Part shown: positions 32,877 to 44,330 of the stretch, in pieces
How the letters are laid out: each line of letters opens with the position of its first letter
Position numbering within the stretch: position 1 is the stretch's first letter
Assembly: GCA_959347315.1 (NCBI GenBank)
Contig: OY365810.1
Span: forward strand, 1,354,334 to 1,418,333
Direction: 5' to 3'
Length of the DNA stretch: 64,000 nt
Source: Bimastos eiseni
Taxonomy: Eukaryota; Annelida; Clitellata; Crassiclitellata; Lumbricidae
Made by a program: the position numbers and the translations under genes
Notes under the pieces: generated by a model
Databases searched by the model: none
Told to the model about the DNA's origin: nothing
The model's input: the letters and a program-made list of their open reading frames with translations, nothing else

Positions 32877-32990
32877 ACGCACATATGAATAGTGAATAAT
32901 GCAGGCGGTATAAGACTGCTTGCATATTTGCATAACTCACTAAGTTGGGGTATGACATTTAAATCGACTGAAAGTAGGAGCCGAGCACTA

Positions 32991-33087
32991 ACACAACACA
33001 CACACCACACACACCACACACACACACACACACGCACCACACACTACACACCACGCACACACCCCATAAACACCACGCACACACACC
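32991..33087 (+). repeat. CA/CACAC(C) microsatellite near the end of unit A
   Basis: Interrupted cacacaccacac repeats. The equivalent in unit B is 59,511-59,599. The similarity of the units ends about 65 bp further on. Confidence 0.9.
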
Positions 33088-33499
33088 GATCTCTATTTTA
33101 CCTGCCTTGGCAGCCTAATTTTTTTTTGAAACAGCTATGCATACCCGCATACGAAGATGCTAGAATGGGCCAGCCACACGGTGATTCGGATTTTTACTAG
33201 GCTGTTCTTGCGAGCCTCATCTTATCACACAGTCAGAATTGAACGAAGACATGAAAAGCAACTTGAGATTCACTTCCTGCATTCACTTGTTCCTCGCAAA
33301 TCTAGGTGCGGTTAGTGACGAATACGGATTTCACTAGGATATTGCCACACTGGAAAGACGTATCATAGTAACTGTATCTTATCAACTGTATCATAGTAAT
33401 TGTAACATAGTATCATAGTAAATGTAATCCTTCGATGTTGGTTGACTATTGTTGGACACTGCAACTGCAGCAACCCGATGCAGAGGACACGGACACGGA

Positions 33500-33673
33500 C
33501 AGGGCAGTACCGAGCTATTACTGCGCCCTGTGCGTTGCATCAATTTGGCGCTCCACATTTTGAAAATATTACATTTCATGAAATAATGAGTTATTCCATC
33601 CTGAAATTTGCGCCCTTTCCACATTTGCGCCCGGGGCCTAGGCCCCGCTGGCCCCTCCCTCGGTACGGCCCTG
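33500..33673. mobile_element. Complete hAT-type MITE, 174 bp, with perfect 8-bp target duplication
   Basis: The ends CAGGGCAGTACCGAG and, reverse-complemented, CAGGGCCGTACCGAG match at 14 of 15 positions. The flanks are GACACGGA at 33,492-33,499 and 33,674-33,681. The right half contains the near-palindromic cggggcctaggccccg. Confidence 0.92.
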
Positions 33674-34516
33674 GACACGGATTATAAACGAAAATCAAAT
33701 GATTAGTTAAGTGTAAAGGTCAAGCCACATAAAGTGATAGGCCACTTTTATATGCAAAGCGTCAATCACCGGTTTACTCATAAGAGCTATTGGACTTAAG
33801 TCAGAGATACAGGATCGATTTGTTGCTTGAAGACGAGGATAACAGAAGCAAAATTAATGAACTTCTACTGAAATTTGTGAATGGTTAGAAAATCAATTGG
33901 AAGGTGAAGGAATTCAAGGATCCCGGTAAGTTTTATTTACAGATTGAAGAAGTAGCTTTTATATAAAATCTTATGAGTTAGGCCTATGTCGATGAATTTG
34001 ATGTTGATGATGGTAGGGAACGACATGTGTTGTGGATCGTAGGCAGTTATGCAAGACGCCCTTTTTTTATAAGACCAATAATTCACATTATTTCAATCAA
34101 TGCCGCCAATGAGCGGACGCAGGATTGGTCAACCTTATAGGAGATAATATGGACATCGAACTCAGTCCCTCAGCTCTGCATCCTAGGGTGCCATCCATTA
34201 CTCAATGCCCCCTTCGCATTTCATTATATATCGTATTAATTATTAAACGAAGAGTTTCAGTTGGAAGTGTCGTTTAATTAAGTAGTTTGTTCTAAATTTC
34301 AGCCGACGGGCGCATTGAACAAGCACAGCGTATCAGCCTGTGCTGATCGATTTTGCTTCAGACTCATTTAGGCCGTGACTCTACCCGCGGCCCAGGTGAG
34401 GATGCACTGACATTCGTCCTGCGATTTTTTTGTCAGAGGCGGACTCTATCCCTGTAGCTCGATTTTGCTTAGTTTGTCTCTTGGATTAATGAGTGTTTTT
34501 AGCCTTCTATCCGTTC

Positions 34517-34571
34517 AGTAGGCCGTCGGGTCCGCATAATATACTCCCTAGAGTCTTCTCAGTTGTTGGGA
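34517..34571 (+). mobile_element. Short LINE RT tail shared with spacer B
   Basis: The plus strand reads PHNILPRVFSVVG, part of a LINE C-terminus. The 54 bp almost match 61,003-61,058, where the homology continues as PSIWN. Confidence 0.7.
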
Positions 34572-35079
34572 AAAAGAGCTCTAAGGGTGAGTGGTATCGA
34601 ACGATGAGATACATTGGAAGGCGAAAGTGGATTCCGCGTTAAATGGAAAACGTAGGACTGTGGAAGGTTTTAATAGATCAGGGAAGAATTCTTCCAGTTG
34701 AAACTTTAAGTGGAAAGTCTGGGGACGATCCAAAGCAAAGCAACTGTCAGATGATAAAAATGGGGAGTTGGTGTAGAAAAGAAGTGTCGCTGAAGAGGTA
34801 AATTCTTAAAGAATCGAGAGTCAGCCTTCATTTCAGAAATCGCAATTGTAACCTCAACATTTCTACAGCGCCCCTAAAAGCGATAGGCCTACGCGGGAAC
34901 CAGCTTTTCACGGTCGCTTAATAAAAAAATCGATAGGCCTGATAGATTTACATGTTAAACAAAGTCAAACTCAAAGGACACGTTACAATGTAGAGACTAG
35001 TCATAGTAGGCCTACTTAGAGAAGAAATGAGTTTTACGTTTAGATTTCAAATGCTAATCGAGAAGGATCATCAGATTAG

Positions 35080-35400
35080 AGAGTCAAGCAGCCAGACAGT
35101 CAGACGGATAAGGTGGGCGGTATTTGGAGTTGAAATAGCGGGGGAGGGAGGGCGAAGCGGAGGAATTAGGATATGAAATGTGATAAAGCAATGTTTTGAG
35201 TTTTGAGTGGAAAACCTGTGAGGAAATAGCAAAAGGTGAGGCTTTGGTGAGTTCGTAGGATGGATCGGATATTTGTCTCTATGCTGGGGAGTTTGTTCCA
35301 AAGAGGCGGGACATGAATGAATCAATCAATCAGTTGATCCGGTTTCATTTTTTGGAGTTAAATTTTTTATTAAATGCATTTATCTTTTTGTCAAAAAATT
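35080..35400 (-). mobile_element. LINE RT C-terminal fragment at the start of unit B
   Basis: The minus strand reads LWNKLPSIETNIRSIL and then HQSLTFCYFLTGFPLKT. It matches the tail at 3,315-3,385 up to the edge of the duplicated unit and then diverges from it. Confidence 0.65.
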
Positions 35401-35597
35401 AGTCCTCTTGGTTATGCCATTTCCATTCAATTTGCATTGTTTTTTGCCTGACGTGTAAGCATTATTCCACAGTTTGAGATCTATTTTAAAATGCAGTTTC
35501 TAGCATAAAAGTTTAGAGTTATTAGCGAATAATTATAGGCGTTTTAATTCGGGCCTTTAGCTTTGTGCAAAACGGGTAGATTTGGCACTTCGACAAC

Positions 35598-35687
35598 ATG
35601 GCTTCGAAGAAAGCTTCCTCCATATTTTCTAACACATACTTTGAAAGCCATAAATTAGTTGAAATTAGACAACCAGCAATGTCATAG
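35598..35687 (+). other. Conserved 29-codon upstream ORF (unit B)
   Basis: Same frame, length and TAG as 3,659-3,748. Two substitutions are visible beyond the start. Function unknown. Confidence 0.25.
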
Positions 35688-35728
35688 ATGTTAAATTTGA
35701 TTTGCTATCGTTTTTCAGATTCTTCATA

Positions 35729-36212
35729 ATGCCTGTGGCCAAGATGTTTGCCACATTTTTTAGCACAGGAGCATCTGATAATTTCGACTCTGACTTTTTC
35801 AGCAAATATACAACAACTGATTATTATTTGAGCAGAGGAGCATCTGGAAATGTGTACGGTCCAATTAAGACGAAGAAAATGCAAATGGCAATTAAACAAA
35901 TTACGTTCGCAGTTGGCAGAGTTACCGACGAATTCAAAAAGGACATCGAAGTTAGGCAACAAATCTGGACTTCGCTTGAACATAAACACTTAACTAGAAT
36001 TCACGCGGTTTTTCTCGACCAACTTCCGAAAGGATTGTTCATTGTGATGGAATTCGCTGCTGGTGGTTCACTGCGCGCAACCCTTGAATCTTTGGGGCCT
36101 GAAAATAGACTGCCGATTGTTGTCGTGACAAACTGGGTAAAACAGATTGCAGAGGGAATGCTGTATTTGCATGAGAAAAACATTGTTCATAGAGACTTGA
36201 AATCTTCAAACA
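35729..36212 (+). CDS. Copy B exon 1: kinase N-lobe
   Basis: The acceptor tttttcag ends at 35,718 and the donor gtgagtg starts at 36,213. Relative to A I count about seven amino-acid changes and four silent changes. The MAIK lysine, GNVY loop and HRDLKSSN are kept. Confidence 0.8.
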
Positions 36213-36572
36213 GTGAGTGAATTCATCGAAATCTTCTCAACTTCATTAACTGCGTTTTGTATTATTAATGTATATGCATTATGCAATGCCAATCGACGTT
36301 CGATTTTGGTCATAATAGTTATTGTGTGACGTGTTCTAAATAAGACTCAAACAATGATGAATGGCATTGATGTGATCATCAAGTAGCGCTTTAAGAAATT
36401 GAATCGTTGATTTGTTGGCATTGAACAGCTCTAATCTATGAAAATAGTACAGCCTAGCTAGAACCTGGCGATGTTAAATTCGTTCACTTTCTGCACCTAT
36501 TACAAACGTTTTAGGCCTAGACACAAAATCACATCGATCATTAGACATCTGTTGTTATTTTATTGTGTGTAG

Positions 36573-36756
36573 TTTTGCTGATGGATCCTTTCGATGCTAG
36601 TAACCCTGACACGATGGTGACTCTGAAGATTGCAGACTTCGATGAAGTCAAAGAACAAGACCATACGACTACTATGTCATTTTTAGGAACATGTGCTTAC
36701 ATGGCACCTGAAGTTCTTCTAAACCAAAGGTTTTTCAAAGCCAGTGACGTATGGAG
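36573..36756 (+). CDS. Copy B exon 2: activation segment
   Basis: The acceptor is gtgtgtag and the donor gtgagt. It keeps ADFDEV and MAPEV. All five differences from A change the amino acid (for example V to L in SFLGT and S to F in FFKASD). Confidence 0.8.
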
Positions 36757-37419
36757 GTGAGTCTATCCTACTGCAGTGCATTCATATCTAATATTTCTTT
36801 CCGTTGTTATGTTGCTCTACATTTGCAATAGGGGGCTCACGGATTGCATCAAACGAGAAACGATTCAAGCTAAAAACATTATCTGCATTGTCTTGCCAGT
36901 TGGGGATCAGACGTCAAGGATCTCTTTGAGACTGAGATGTGTAGGTCTACTTATCGGATCGGATGCGACATGTTTCATAAAGTAGCAAAATATTCTTTAC
37001 TCACAAACTGATCATTATAGGCCTACGACTTAATTCTTCTTATGTCGGCATTCCATGCGTAGCCTCTGCGGGCAAAGATAAATTTCAGATAAATTTTATG
37101 TCATTTGACGACCAATTTGTCAGACGAAAACCCCTTTCAAACTTAACGGATTCTAGTTTTTACCAGAAGTCAGGAGACTACCATAAAAACTGTTTGTGGT
37201 TTGAAATAGACAATAGTCTTTTCTTTAATGGCGGCGCAACAAGAATCGTCATGAATAATAAGTATTGTACTACGCCATGGTATACATGTAATATTTATGC
37301 AACATTCCATAATTTTATCATACAAATTCGCTACATCATTTGTTTTAACTAGACTTTACGTTGTGATCTTCATTATTGTTTCGTTCAGGTATTGATAGAT
37401 TACTACTCTTGCATTTTAG

Positions 37420-37571
37420 CTATGGAGTGGTGTTGTGGGAGATCCTATCTGGAGACATTCCGTATAAAGGTCTGGAACCACATATGATTATTCATAAATC
37501 AATGAGTGGGGAGTTGGATAATTTACCTATAGGAGAGTTATTTCCAGAAGGTCACCAGCTTCTTCTTAGAA
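37420..37571 (+). CDS. Copy B exon 3: kinase C-lobe
   Basis: The acceptor is cattttag and the donor gtaagt, closer to consensus than in A. It encodes YGVVLWEILSGDIPYKGLEP. Seven replacement and one silent difference from A. Confidence 0.8.
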
Positions 37572-38299
37572 GTAAGTTGAAATTGTGTATTAGAAATTCT
37601 TCCTTCTTTATTGAGTTGCATGTAATTCAAATGAAAACGTCAATCCTGATGACTGAGGTACTAAATACAAAATTCAATTTTAATGGTGTACTTTAAATCT
37701 ATCGTTCGCCCTATATGCAGTTCGTTAATAAAGAATATAGCCTACTTACACTTACTGAGGCCTTCTTACTAACTAACTTTCTTACTAAATTTATAGTAAG
37801 CAGTGGTTTAACCATAATTGATGGGAACTTTGGTAACTTTACTCAATAAATTCCAATCTGCATTCCACGGCATTATTTCACAACACAAGCCTTTTGGTAT
37901 GTCTGTAAAATCTTCTGAAAAAATATAGTAATGATTGAAGTCATACTTGGCTTTGCTTGGCGAGCGATCCTTTTCGGTCGTATCTGCTCGTTCTGTTCAA
38001 GAACTGAAATTGTGTATTGGATGTTCTGGATGCCCTGATTACGGTTGGTGTTTGTGTATTAGACAACTGTGCGAAGAAATTATCATTATAAATGGGAAAT
38101 CTTAGGTTTTATTCTTCCATCTCGACCTCTAAGATTTTAGCGTAATGGTTACCTCATTCAAGCCTCCATTTAAGCGTGATTCTTTAACAAATTCAGCTCC
38201 CATTTAAAAAATGATTATTTTCTCCGATCCAGCTTTCATTCAAGCATGGTTCGTTTCATCACTCCAGCTACCATTTAAGCATTATTCTTTTCATTTCAC

Positions 38300-39115
38300 G
38301 GGAGCTGTCTCGGTCGCCCGGGCTCTGGTAGACAATGTAATAGTCCGGACGGGGTTCCGTTGCAGATACTCACGGACCAGAGGACCAACTTTGAGAGTAA
38401 TTTATTTCAAGAGATGTGTAGGCTGAAAGAAACCGACAAGGTCGGGAGCTCCAGTTATCATCCTAGTGGGAATGGTGTAATCGAACGATTCCATCGAACG
38501 CTCAATGCCATGCTTGGGAAGGTCAGAGAAAATGGGATGACTATCTGTCCGTTGTTCTGGCCGCTCATAGGGCGTCGCCGCACGAAGTGGCTGGCTTTAC
38601 CCCGAACTATCTGGTGTTCGGTCGGGAAGCCAGGGCACCGATAGACTTGGTCTATGTTAGGCCTTGGGACGTGGAGCATGACGACTCCATGTATCCAATT
38701 TGCGTTCGAGACTTCGCAGAACGCATGGAGGGCGCCTATCTTCTGGTGTGTGATCAGTTGAAGGTCGCTGCTGATCTACAAAAATGGCCGTACGACCTAC
38801 GCGACCATCCTGCAGACTTCGCACCAGGAGACCACGTGTGGTACTTTCTCCACGTTTTTACCAGGGACGCAGTGTTCAATGACAATAAATGTACTGTGGG
38901 CCATTCCTGGCTGACTGTCGTCGGGGACCTGTGAACTACCATCTGCGTAAGTCGGCCAACTCTCGGCCGTTCATAGCACATATCGACAAGCTGCGCTTGT
39001 GTGCCGACGTAGACGCTGGGCCTGTGGGCAGGGACGGAGCCATCTTGCCTCCTCCTCCTCCTGTGGTTGACAGCCGACCTCAGCGTGTTTTGCGTCGCCC
39101 TGAGCGCTACCAGTG
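38300..39115 (+). pseudogene. Ty3/gypsy integrase fragment (unit B, intron 3)
   Basis: Same fragment as 6,400-7,240. The TAG seen in copy A is absent here (RASPHE is readable near 38,572), but a 2-bp loss near 38,350 and shared frameshifts break it. It keeps QILTDQ, GNGVIERFHRTLNAML, AGFTPNYLVFGREARAP and the C-terminal GPVNYHLRKSANSRPF. Confidence 0.85.
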
Positions 39116-39221
39116 ATGACCGAGAGAGTTTGTTTCGAATTGTATAGTAGTAAAGAAATGCTCTCCCTCTTCATTTAACTTGTTCATTGATATTTTCTAT
39201 GAATGCTGGGCCTTGGGGCCG

Positions 39222-39649
39222 TGTTATATTTTATTATATGTTTGTATTGATTACTGTGTGTGAAGCGGAACCATCGCAGGAGGTGCAATAACCCTAGGGA
39301 CTTGATACTCTCTTGTGAGGTGATTGCTTCGTGATAAGAGGATATCTTTTTCTGTTTGTCTTCTTTAGTATTTCAGTGAACACTTTGGCCATCTTGTGTT
39401 TTTGGAGGATTCTGTGAGATGTTTAGTTCAAGGACAGAAATGATTAATTCTTGCCTTTGCGAAAATTTTGTAGTTAAGATGTTGCTGCTTGGGAGGAGGT
39501 TACTGTATGTTGTGGACGAGCATTGCGCTGCTGTGTGGTGGAATTTTGGCTGGCACTGTAGTTAGGTCGTTGACAACAGTAATCTTTCTCATATCTGCGC
39601 CAACAAGCCAGACTTACTTCGCGGATTGTCAGACCTTGGCAAAATAACA
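39222..39649 (+). mobile_element. Probable gypsy 3' LTR (unit B, 428 bp)
   Basis: TGTTAT...ATAACA ends directly after the purine-rich gccttggggccg. Same length as the unit A copy. Confidence 0.6.
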
Positions 39650-40225
39650 CTGGAGGGGGGTGGCCTCCTGAGGGTACCAGAGGAAAATGGGGAGGTGAAC
39701 CAGAATTGCCACAACCAACACCGAAGTAGGGTAGAATCGAGGTACGCAACAAATTGGAACGAAGAAGCGGGGTGAATGGCCACCCAGGCACTCCGAGTAT
39801 GTTACAAATTGGTGCACCAGAAGTGAGGTGTAACCGGTTTCGCCACAGTACACTCAAACGTTATAGGACTAAGACGGCAATAATTAAATTCGTTAAACCA
39901 ATGATTACCAAAAATGAATGAGTCAGTGTATTAGAGGCGCTTTTTGTGTTTTTTGTGTTATTCCCAATAACATTAAGATGTGGCTGCTTAGATTGGGAAC
40001 AACTTTTGAGCACATTAAGTGTTTTACTGCAATTTTTTAAGCCTTTCAGATTAGGTCTACTCAGTACATGTAGCCACACAATGGGCATCATGATACGCGC
40101 GCGCGTAGGCCTACTAGAATTTCTCAGAGGTGAGACTTTATTTTGCATATATTAATAATAAATAATCATTAGTCGTCGGAGTGAAGTAATACCTGAACTC
40201 ATTCCGCATCATTGTATACATGTAG

Positions 40226-40294
40226 AATGCTGGAAGTCGGCCTCTGAGGAAAGACCGTCGTTCAACGACATTTCGTGTCTCCTATATCCTACAG
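40226..40294 (+). CDS. Copy B exon 4: kinase subdomain XI
   Basis: It follows acatgtag and ends cag before gtatgt. It encodes KCWKSASEERPSFNDISCLL, keeping CW and RPSF. Every difference from A is a replacement. Confidence 0.78.
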
Positions 40295-40519
40295 GTATGT
40301 ACACCTTTCGTTTTTTATGTAGAGTCAATATTTGACGTTATGGTCGATGTAATCGGGCTTTCATTATGCCTAATATCATTTAATCTGCAGCGTATCACTC
40401 AGTCTTTGCATTGAACTAATTTAATAAACACTCTAGTACATTAGATGGGACACATTATTAAGCATGGGGTAATCATAACGATGAATAGGATATCTATCTT
40501 CTTCTTTCAGTCATCTGCT

Positions 40520-41100
40520 AATGAGCAGGCTTGTGACATAGATAATTCTTGACTCCTCTTCCTTTTTCTCCAACTCATTCTGTTACTCGCTTTCCTCTTC
40601 GTAGTTTCGTAAGGTTATCCATTATCCAGATCACTTAGCGTGTTCAGTCATTCCCTTCCTCTTGAGTTTCCCAGCATTTTTCCCTCCAGTACTGTCAGCA
40701 GCAGACCCCTATTTTGAAATATATGCGCAGGCCAGCGGTGCTTCCTGTTTTCAAACGATTGTAGCAAAGGCCTATGTTCTCCTACTCTCTCTCTCTCCAG
40801 GACCTTCTCATTTTATGCTTTTTCTATCCAACTAATTTTTATAATTTTCCTCCAAGTCCACATTTCAAAAGCATCTACTCTCTTTCTATCCTCCTGCGTC
40901 ATTGTCCAGCACTCTCCGGCATATATTGCCACTGGCCATATCATTGTATCCTGCTTCTGATGTCTTCACAATATCCATCCTCGGATATTGCGCTGCACAA
41001 GTATTTGAATTGGCTGACCTGTTCAAGTACTTACCCATCAATCGTTATCTTCGACTTTTTCGTTTTCTTGTTAGTCGTACACATGACTTTGGGTATCTTA
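40520..41100 (-). mobile_element. Non-LTR retrotransposon RT fragment, antisense in intron 4 (unit B)
   Basis: The minus strand reads DAFEMWTWRKIIKISWIEKA across 40,820-40,890. About 85 bp of this are deleted in unit A, so this copy is the more complete one. Confidence 0.7.
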
Positions 41101-41689
41101 ATAATTACTTTCATTTCATACCTCTGGATCCCATGAGTGGAAATAATCTTTAACAAATCAAGCCCATAAAGTGTGTATGTTCACCAGAGTGGCACTGTGA
41201 CTGAATCCTGTGTGGATCACCGAATTCAACGGTTGACCCAACTGCTTGGTCGACGTTTATAGTAGTCTAACCAGTATTGTCCACCCATTCTGGAAGAACA
41301 TAGTCACTCCATCGACCGGTCCACAACTCCACATGACATGTTAAGTGTGGTCCACATAATGCCGGATCCTTGAGCATCATTCTAGCCTTACGAGATTTAT
41401 TGTTCAGTTGAGACTCAAGATGGTATTTGAAATTGACACGAAACCAGATTCGTATTATATTTGTCATTTTTGCGTTTGTTTTCCATGTGTATCAACTCCT
41501 ACAATCTCATGCGACTTATTAATGACGAAGGGACTTTGTTATGTGGCATATTTTCCATTGTATGATTGGCATCATGTCTATGCCATGTTCTGAGCATTTG
41601 TTTTACTGAATTCCTCACATGTTTGTGACTTTGAAAATATTGCAAACATGCCCATGACTAATCCACTAGGAGACACACGAGGTGTGGCA

Positions 41690-42225
41690 CTCTGCGTGTA
41701 ATCATGGACTGTACCAGTTACGCCAGATAAAGGTCAGACGACGCCACCTATCAATTGACGCTGCTGTGACCCTCGTGCACTCATTTGTGTTGGCTCGACT
41801 GGATTACTGTAACGCTATTCTTATCGACCTGCCAGAATACCATACACGCAATCTCCAGTCCGTTCTAAATTGTGCCGCCAGAGTTGTTGTCAGTCTTCCG
41901 AAGTTCTCGCATATCTCGGTCTATTTGAGGGACACTGGGTGACCGTGGAGGGCAGAATCACCTTCAAGATCGGCGTCATGATGCATGCATTCTTGATTGG
42001 TGCAGCCCCGGGCTACACGTGCGATCAGTGTGTTCCATTTGCTAGCCATTTGGGACCTCAATCCCTGCGTTCTGCGTCTCGTTGGGACCTGGTGGTTCAG
42101 CACTCTCGTACCGCCATGCGCGTTGAACCGTCACGTGGAACGCCTAGCCGTTAGCAATTCGGAGTCTTCGAATGTGTGCAACACAGGAGACATTTTCTGG
42201 GCAATTGAAGACTTATTTATTTCAG
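41690..42225 (+). mobile_element. L2/CR1-like LINE RT C-terminus (unit B, intron 4)
   Basis: LYQLRQIKVRRRHLS, ARLDYCNAILIDLPEY, CVPFASHLGPQSLRSAS and QLKTYLF are present in order without the insertion seen in unit A. A CATA tract follows. Confidence 0.8.
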
Positions 42226-42250
42226 ATCTGTCAGGTAGCTTCGTTTAGCG

Positions 42251-42414
42251 CATACACACATAGATACATACATACATACATACATACATACATACATACA
42301 TACATACATACATACATACATACACACACACATACATACATACATACATACATACATACATACATACATACATACATACATACATACATACATACATACA
42401 TACATACATACATA
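42251..42414 (+). repeat. CATA tetranucleotide microsatellite (about 164 bp)
   Basis: Almost pure cata/taca repeats with one cacacaca interruption, ending 227 bp before the exon 5 acceptor. About three times longer than in unit A. Confidence 0.95.
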
Positions 42415-42641
42415 GTAAGATTGAAGGGAGGTGTAGGCTATATTGATGATTCTCCAAAGAAGTGGTTAATATTTCGGCACTCAATATGCCAAAACCGCTC
42501 CAAATTTATGTTCTCTTCAATTGAATGGGGTTGAAAATGCATTTCTTGCTATTTCGTTTCTCTTCTCTATGAATCTGTTTGTGCCACTCTCAACGAAATA
42601 TCAAGATTGTTATGTAGGATGTTGTTTCTGTGTATGTCCAG

Positions 42642-43643
42642 AGAAATGCAAATCGGATCCAGTTTTAATTAAGTCGCTTAGAAAAGAATCAACAAAACAA
42701 GCAAACATGAGGTGGATTAGTTTTACTATCCTTGGAAAAGAATTGTTTGTTCTGAGTGAAATGAGTTCAGAAGTTGAAGTTTATGATTCGATTGAAGTCA
42801 GTTTAAATCGTCGATGGAACTTGAAAGAATTAAGTAATCCACAAGACATTTGTATCCTGCAACAGAAAAAATTGCCTCTACATTTTCGATTACAAAATCT
42901 TCAGAATGTCAAAGCAAATCTTGAGAGTTGATGCCAATGGAAATTTAATCAGGAAATGGTCAACAGCAGACGATTGGGGAGAATGTCTCTCTGTTACAGA
43001 TGAATCAAATGTGATTTTAGCTTTTTATGCAAGAAGTAAATTACATGAATATTCTTCAGACGGACAATTGATTCGAGTTATAAATCTACTCTCAGACTCA
43101 GGCATTTCTTTTCCGTTTCTCGCTATCAAGATTACCAATGGTAATTTCATAGTCAGTTTTAATTCAGTTTATGATGATCTGCCGCCCAAACTATGTGTCG
43201 TGAATACAGATGGAAAACTGATCAAGTCGTTCAATGGAATCGATATAGGGCATGCTGTTCATCGTCCCTATTTGTGCGCCGATGCTAATGGATTCGTGTT
43301 GGTAGCTGATCCTCTGAAATGTCCAGTTTTGTTATTGGACTCAGATTTGAACTTTTACAAAGAATTTCTGTTGAAAGAAATGGAAAATTTGGAATGTCTA
43401 GACAAGATTCTTCTGGATGAATCTAATGGTCGAATGCTTGTGACCGCTAACGATTATATTTGGAGTTCTCCTTCACCATCTACCTCCACTACCTACAACC
43501 CTCCACTCCATCGTTGTCTTCCTCTTATTCTTCTTTCCCTCTTCCTCTACCTCATCTGCTTTCTCCTTCTGGTCCCCTGTTTCATCCATTGTGTTCTTAT
43601 TTTCGGCGAAGTTCGGCAAGAATTTTGCAGTGAAATTTTGTAG
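42642..43643 (+). pseudogene. Copy B exon 5: frameshifted propeller with aberrant hydrophobic tail
   Basis: After the 1-bp insertion at 42,849-42,851 the original frame stops at 42,931. The continuing frame from about 42,906 retains ILRVDANGNLIRKW, VNTDGKLIKSF and ADANGFVLVAD. The 3' deletion fuses it near 43,465 to pyrimidine-rich DNA encoding a leucine/phenylalanine-rich run (LILLSLFLYLICFLLL) before the stop. Confidence 0.8.
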
Positions 43644-43920
43644 ATGTGTTGTTAAAGTTTTCATTCTTGAGTGGATGTCAAAGGCTAATTTTCGGGTAAA
43701 ACAGTCCAATTTATTAACATTTGCGTTCTAAACTATTTGCTGGTCTTATTCTTGTTGTCTTTTCCCGTCTTTATATTTTTTATAAAATTATAAGTAGAAT
43801 ATATGCAGCCATATATTAAATTTTAATTTATTTGCCATTGAAGTTCTAAATAAAATATCTCTTTTCAAAGTAGGCCATGTCGGAAGACCAGAACGTATGT
43901 TTTTTACATTTTTCCATGTT

Positions 43921-44235
43921 TCATACGATCAACCCACGCTGATGTGTTCACACTCAAACACACACACGCAAGCACACACACACACACATTATGCACGATA
44001 TGCACATCCACCTTAATATAGACACATATATATGTACATAATTATATATACATACATATATATATATTCGTGTATTTATATATTTGGCCACATATATCGT
44101 CTGTCCGTGGCCTTCGTGAACTTGGCATATGTTCAATCAATCAACAACCATGGACTCATCGCCCGTAGTCCTGTGTCGGATACATTTCTAGCCACTTCTC
44201 TCCACACCGTCATTAAACTTGTAGAGTCTTGTTCC
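43921..44235. other. Unit B-only segment replacing the 3-kb A block
   Basis: Contains CA repeats (43,955-43,988) and TA-rich sequence (44,025-44,090), with no gene. It sits exactly where A has 12,661-15,630. Confidence 0.75.
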
Positions 44236-44242
44236 ACCCAAT

Positions 44243-44330
44243 TCTCGAGACAGTTTTTTAGTGTTTCGGTCTCGGAAGCCTGCTGTCCCGGTCTCGGTCT
44301 CGGTTTCGAGGTAGTGTCTCGAATTTTTAG
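44243..44330 (+). repeat. GTCTCG hexamer tract (unit B, shorter)
   Basis: Equivalent of 15,610-15,718 with fewer units. Confidence 0.85.

Larger units (their letters stand above)
3317..33152 (+). repeat. Tandem duplication unit A (about 29.8 kb)
   Basis: The unit is collinear with 35,250-59,663. Similarity begins within the LINE tail near 3,317 and ends just past the CA-rich tract near 33,152. It contains the intact kinase-propeller gene, a gypsy 3' end, several LINE fragments, telomere-like tracts, a SINE, an inactive LINE, a propeller pseudogene and a hAT-like element. Unit A alone holds the blocks 12,661-15,630, about 17,602-17,944 and 24,025-25,585. Confidence 0.9.
33153..35250. other. 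Spacer A between the units
   Basis: Not homologous to spacer B except for a 54-bp LINE-tail piece. It contains a complete 174-bp MITE and two LINE tail fragments. I see no gene in the remaining sequence. Confidence 0.6.
35729..43643 (+). pseudogene. MLK-like kinase / NHL propeller gene, copy B, propeller frameshifted
   Basis: Exons 1-4 (35,729-36,212, 36,573-36,756, 37,420-37,571, 40,226-40,294) keep all splice sites, phases and kinase motifs of copy A. Exon 5 begins at 42,642 in the right phase, but an extra T in the run at 42,849-42,851 shifts the frame and a stop follows at 42,929-42,931. The rest of the propeller is open in another frame to 43,643. A deletion of about 620 bp relative to A has removed the last propeller residues and stop and joined the frame to pyrimidine-rich sequence. 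The product would be a kinase with roughly a quarter of a propeller. It may be a pseudogene or a kinase-only gene. Confidence 0.75.

Noticed and set aside
42217..42534. Cys-Met-Tyr-Val and Thr-Tyr-Ile-His frames; also at 60,517-61,010
   Set aside because: Artefacts of CATA tetranucleotide repeats.
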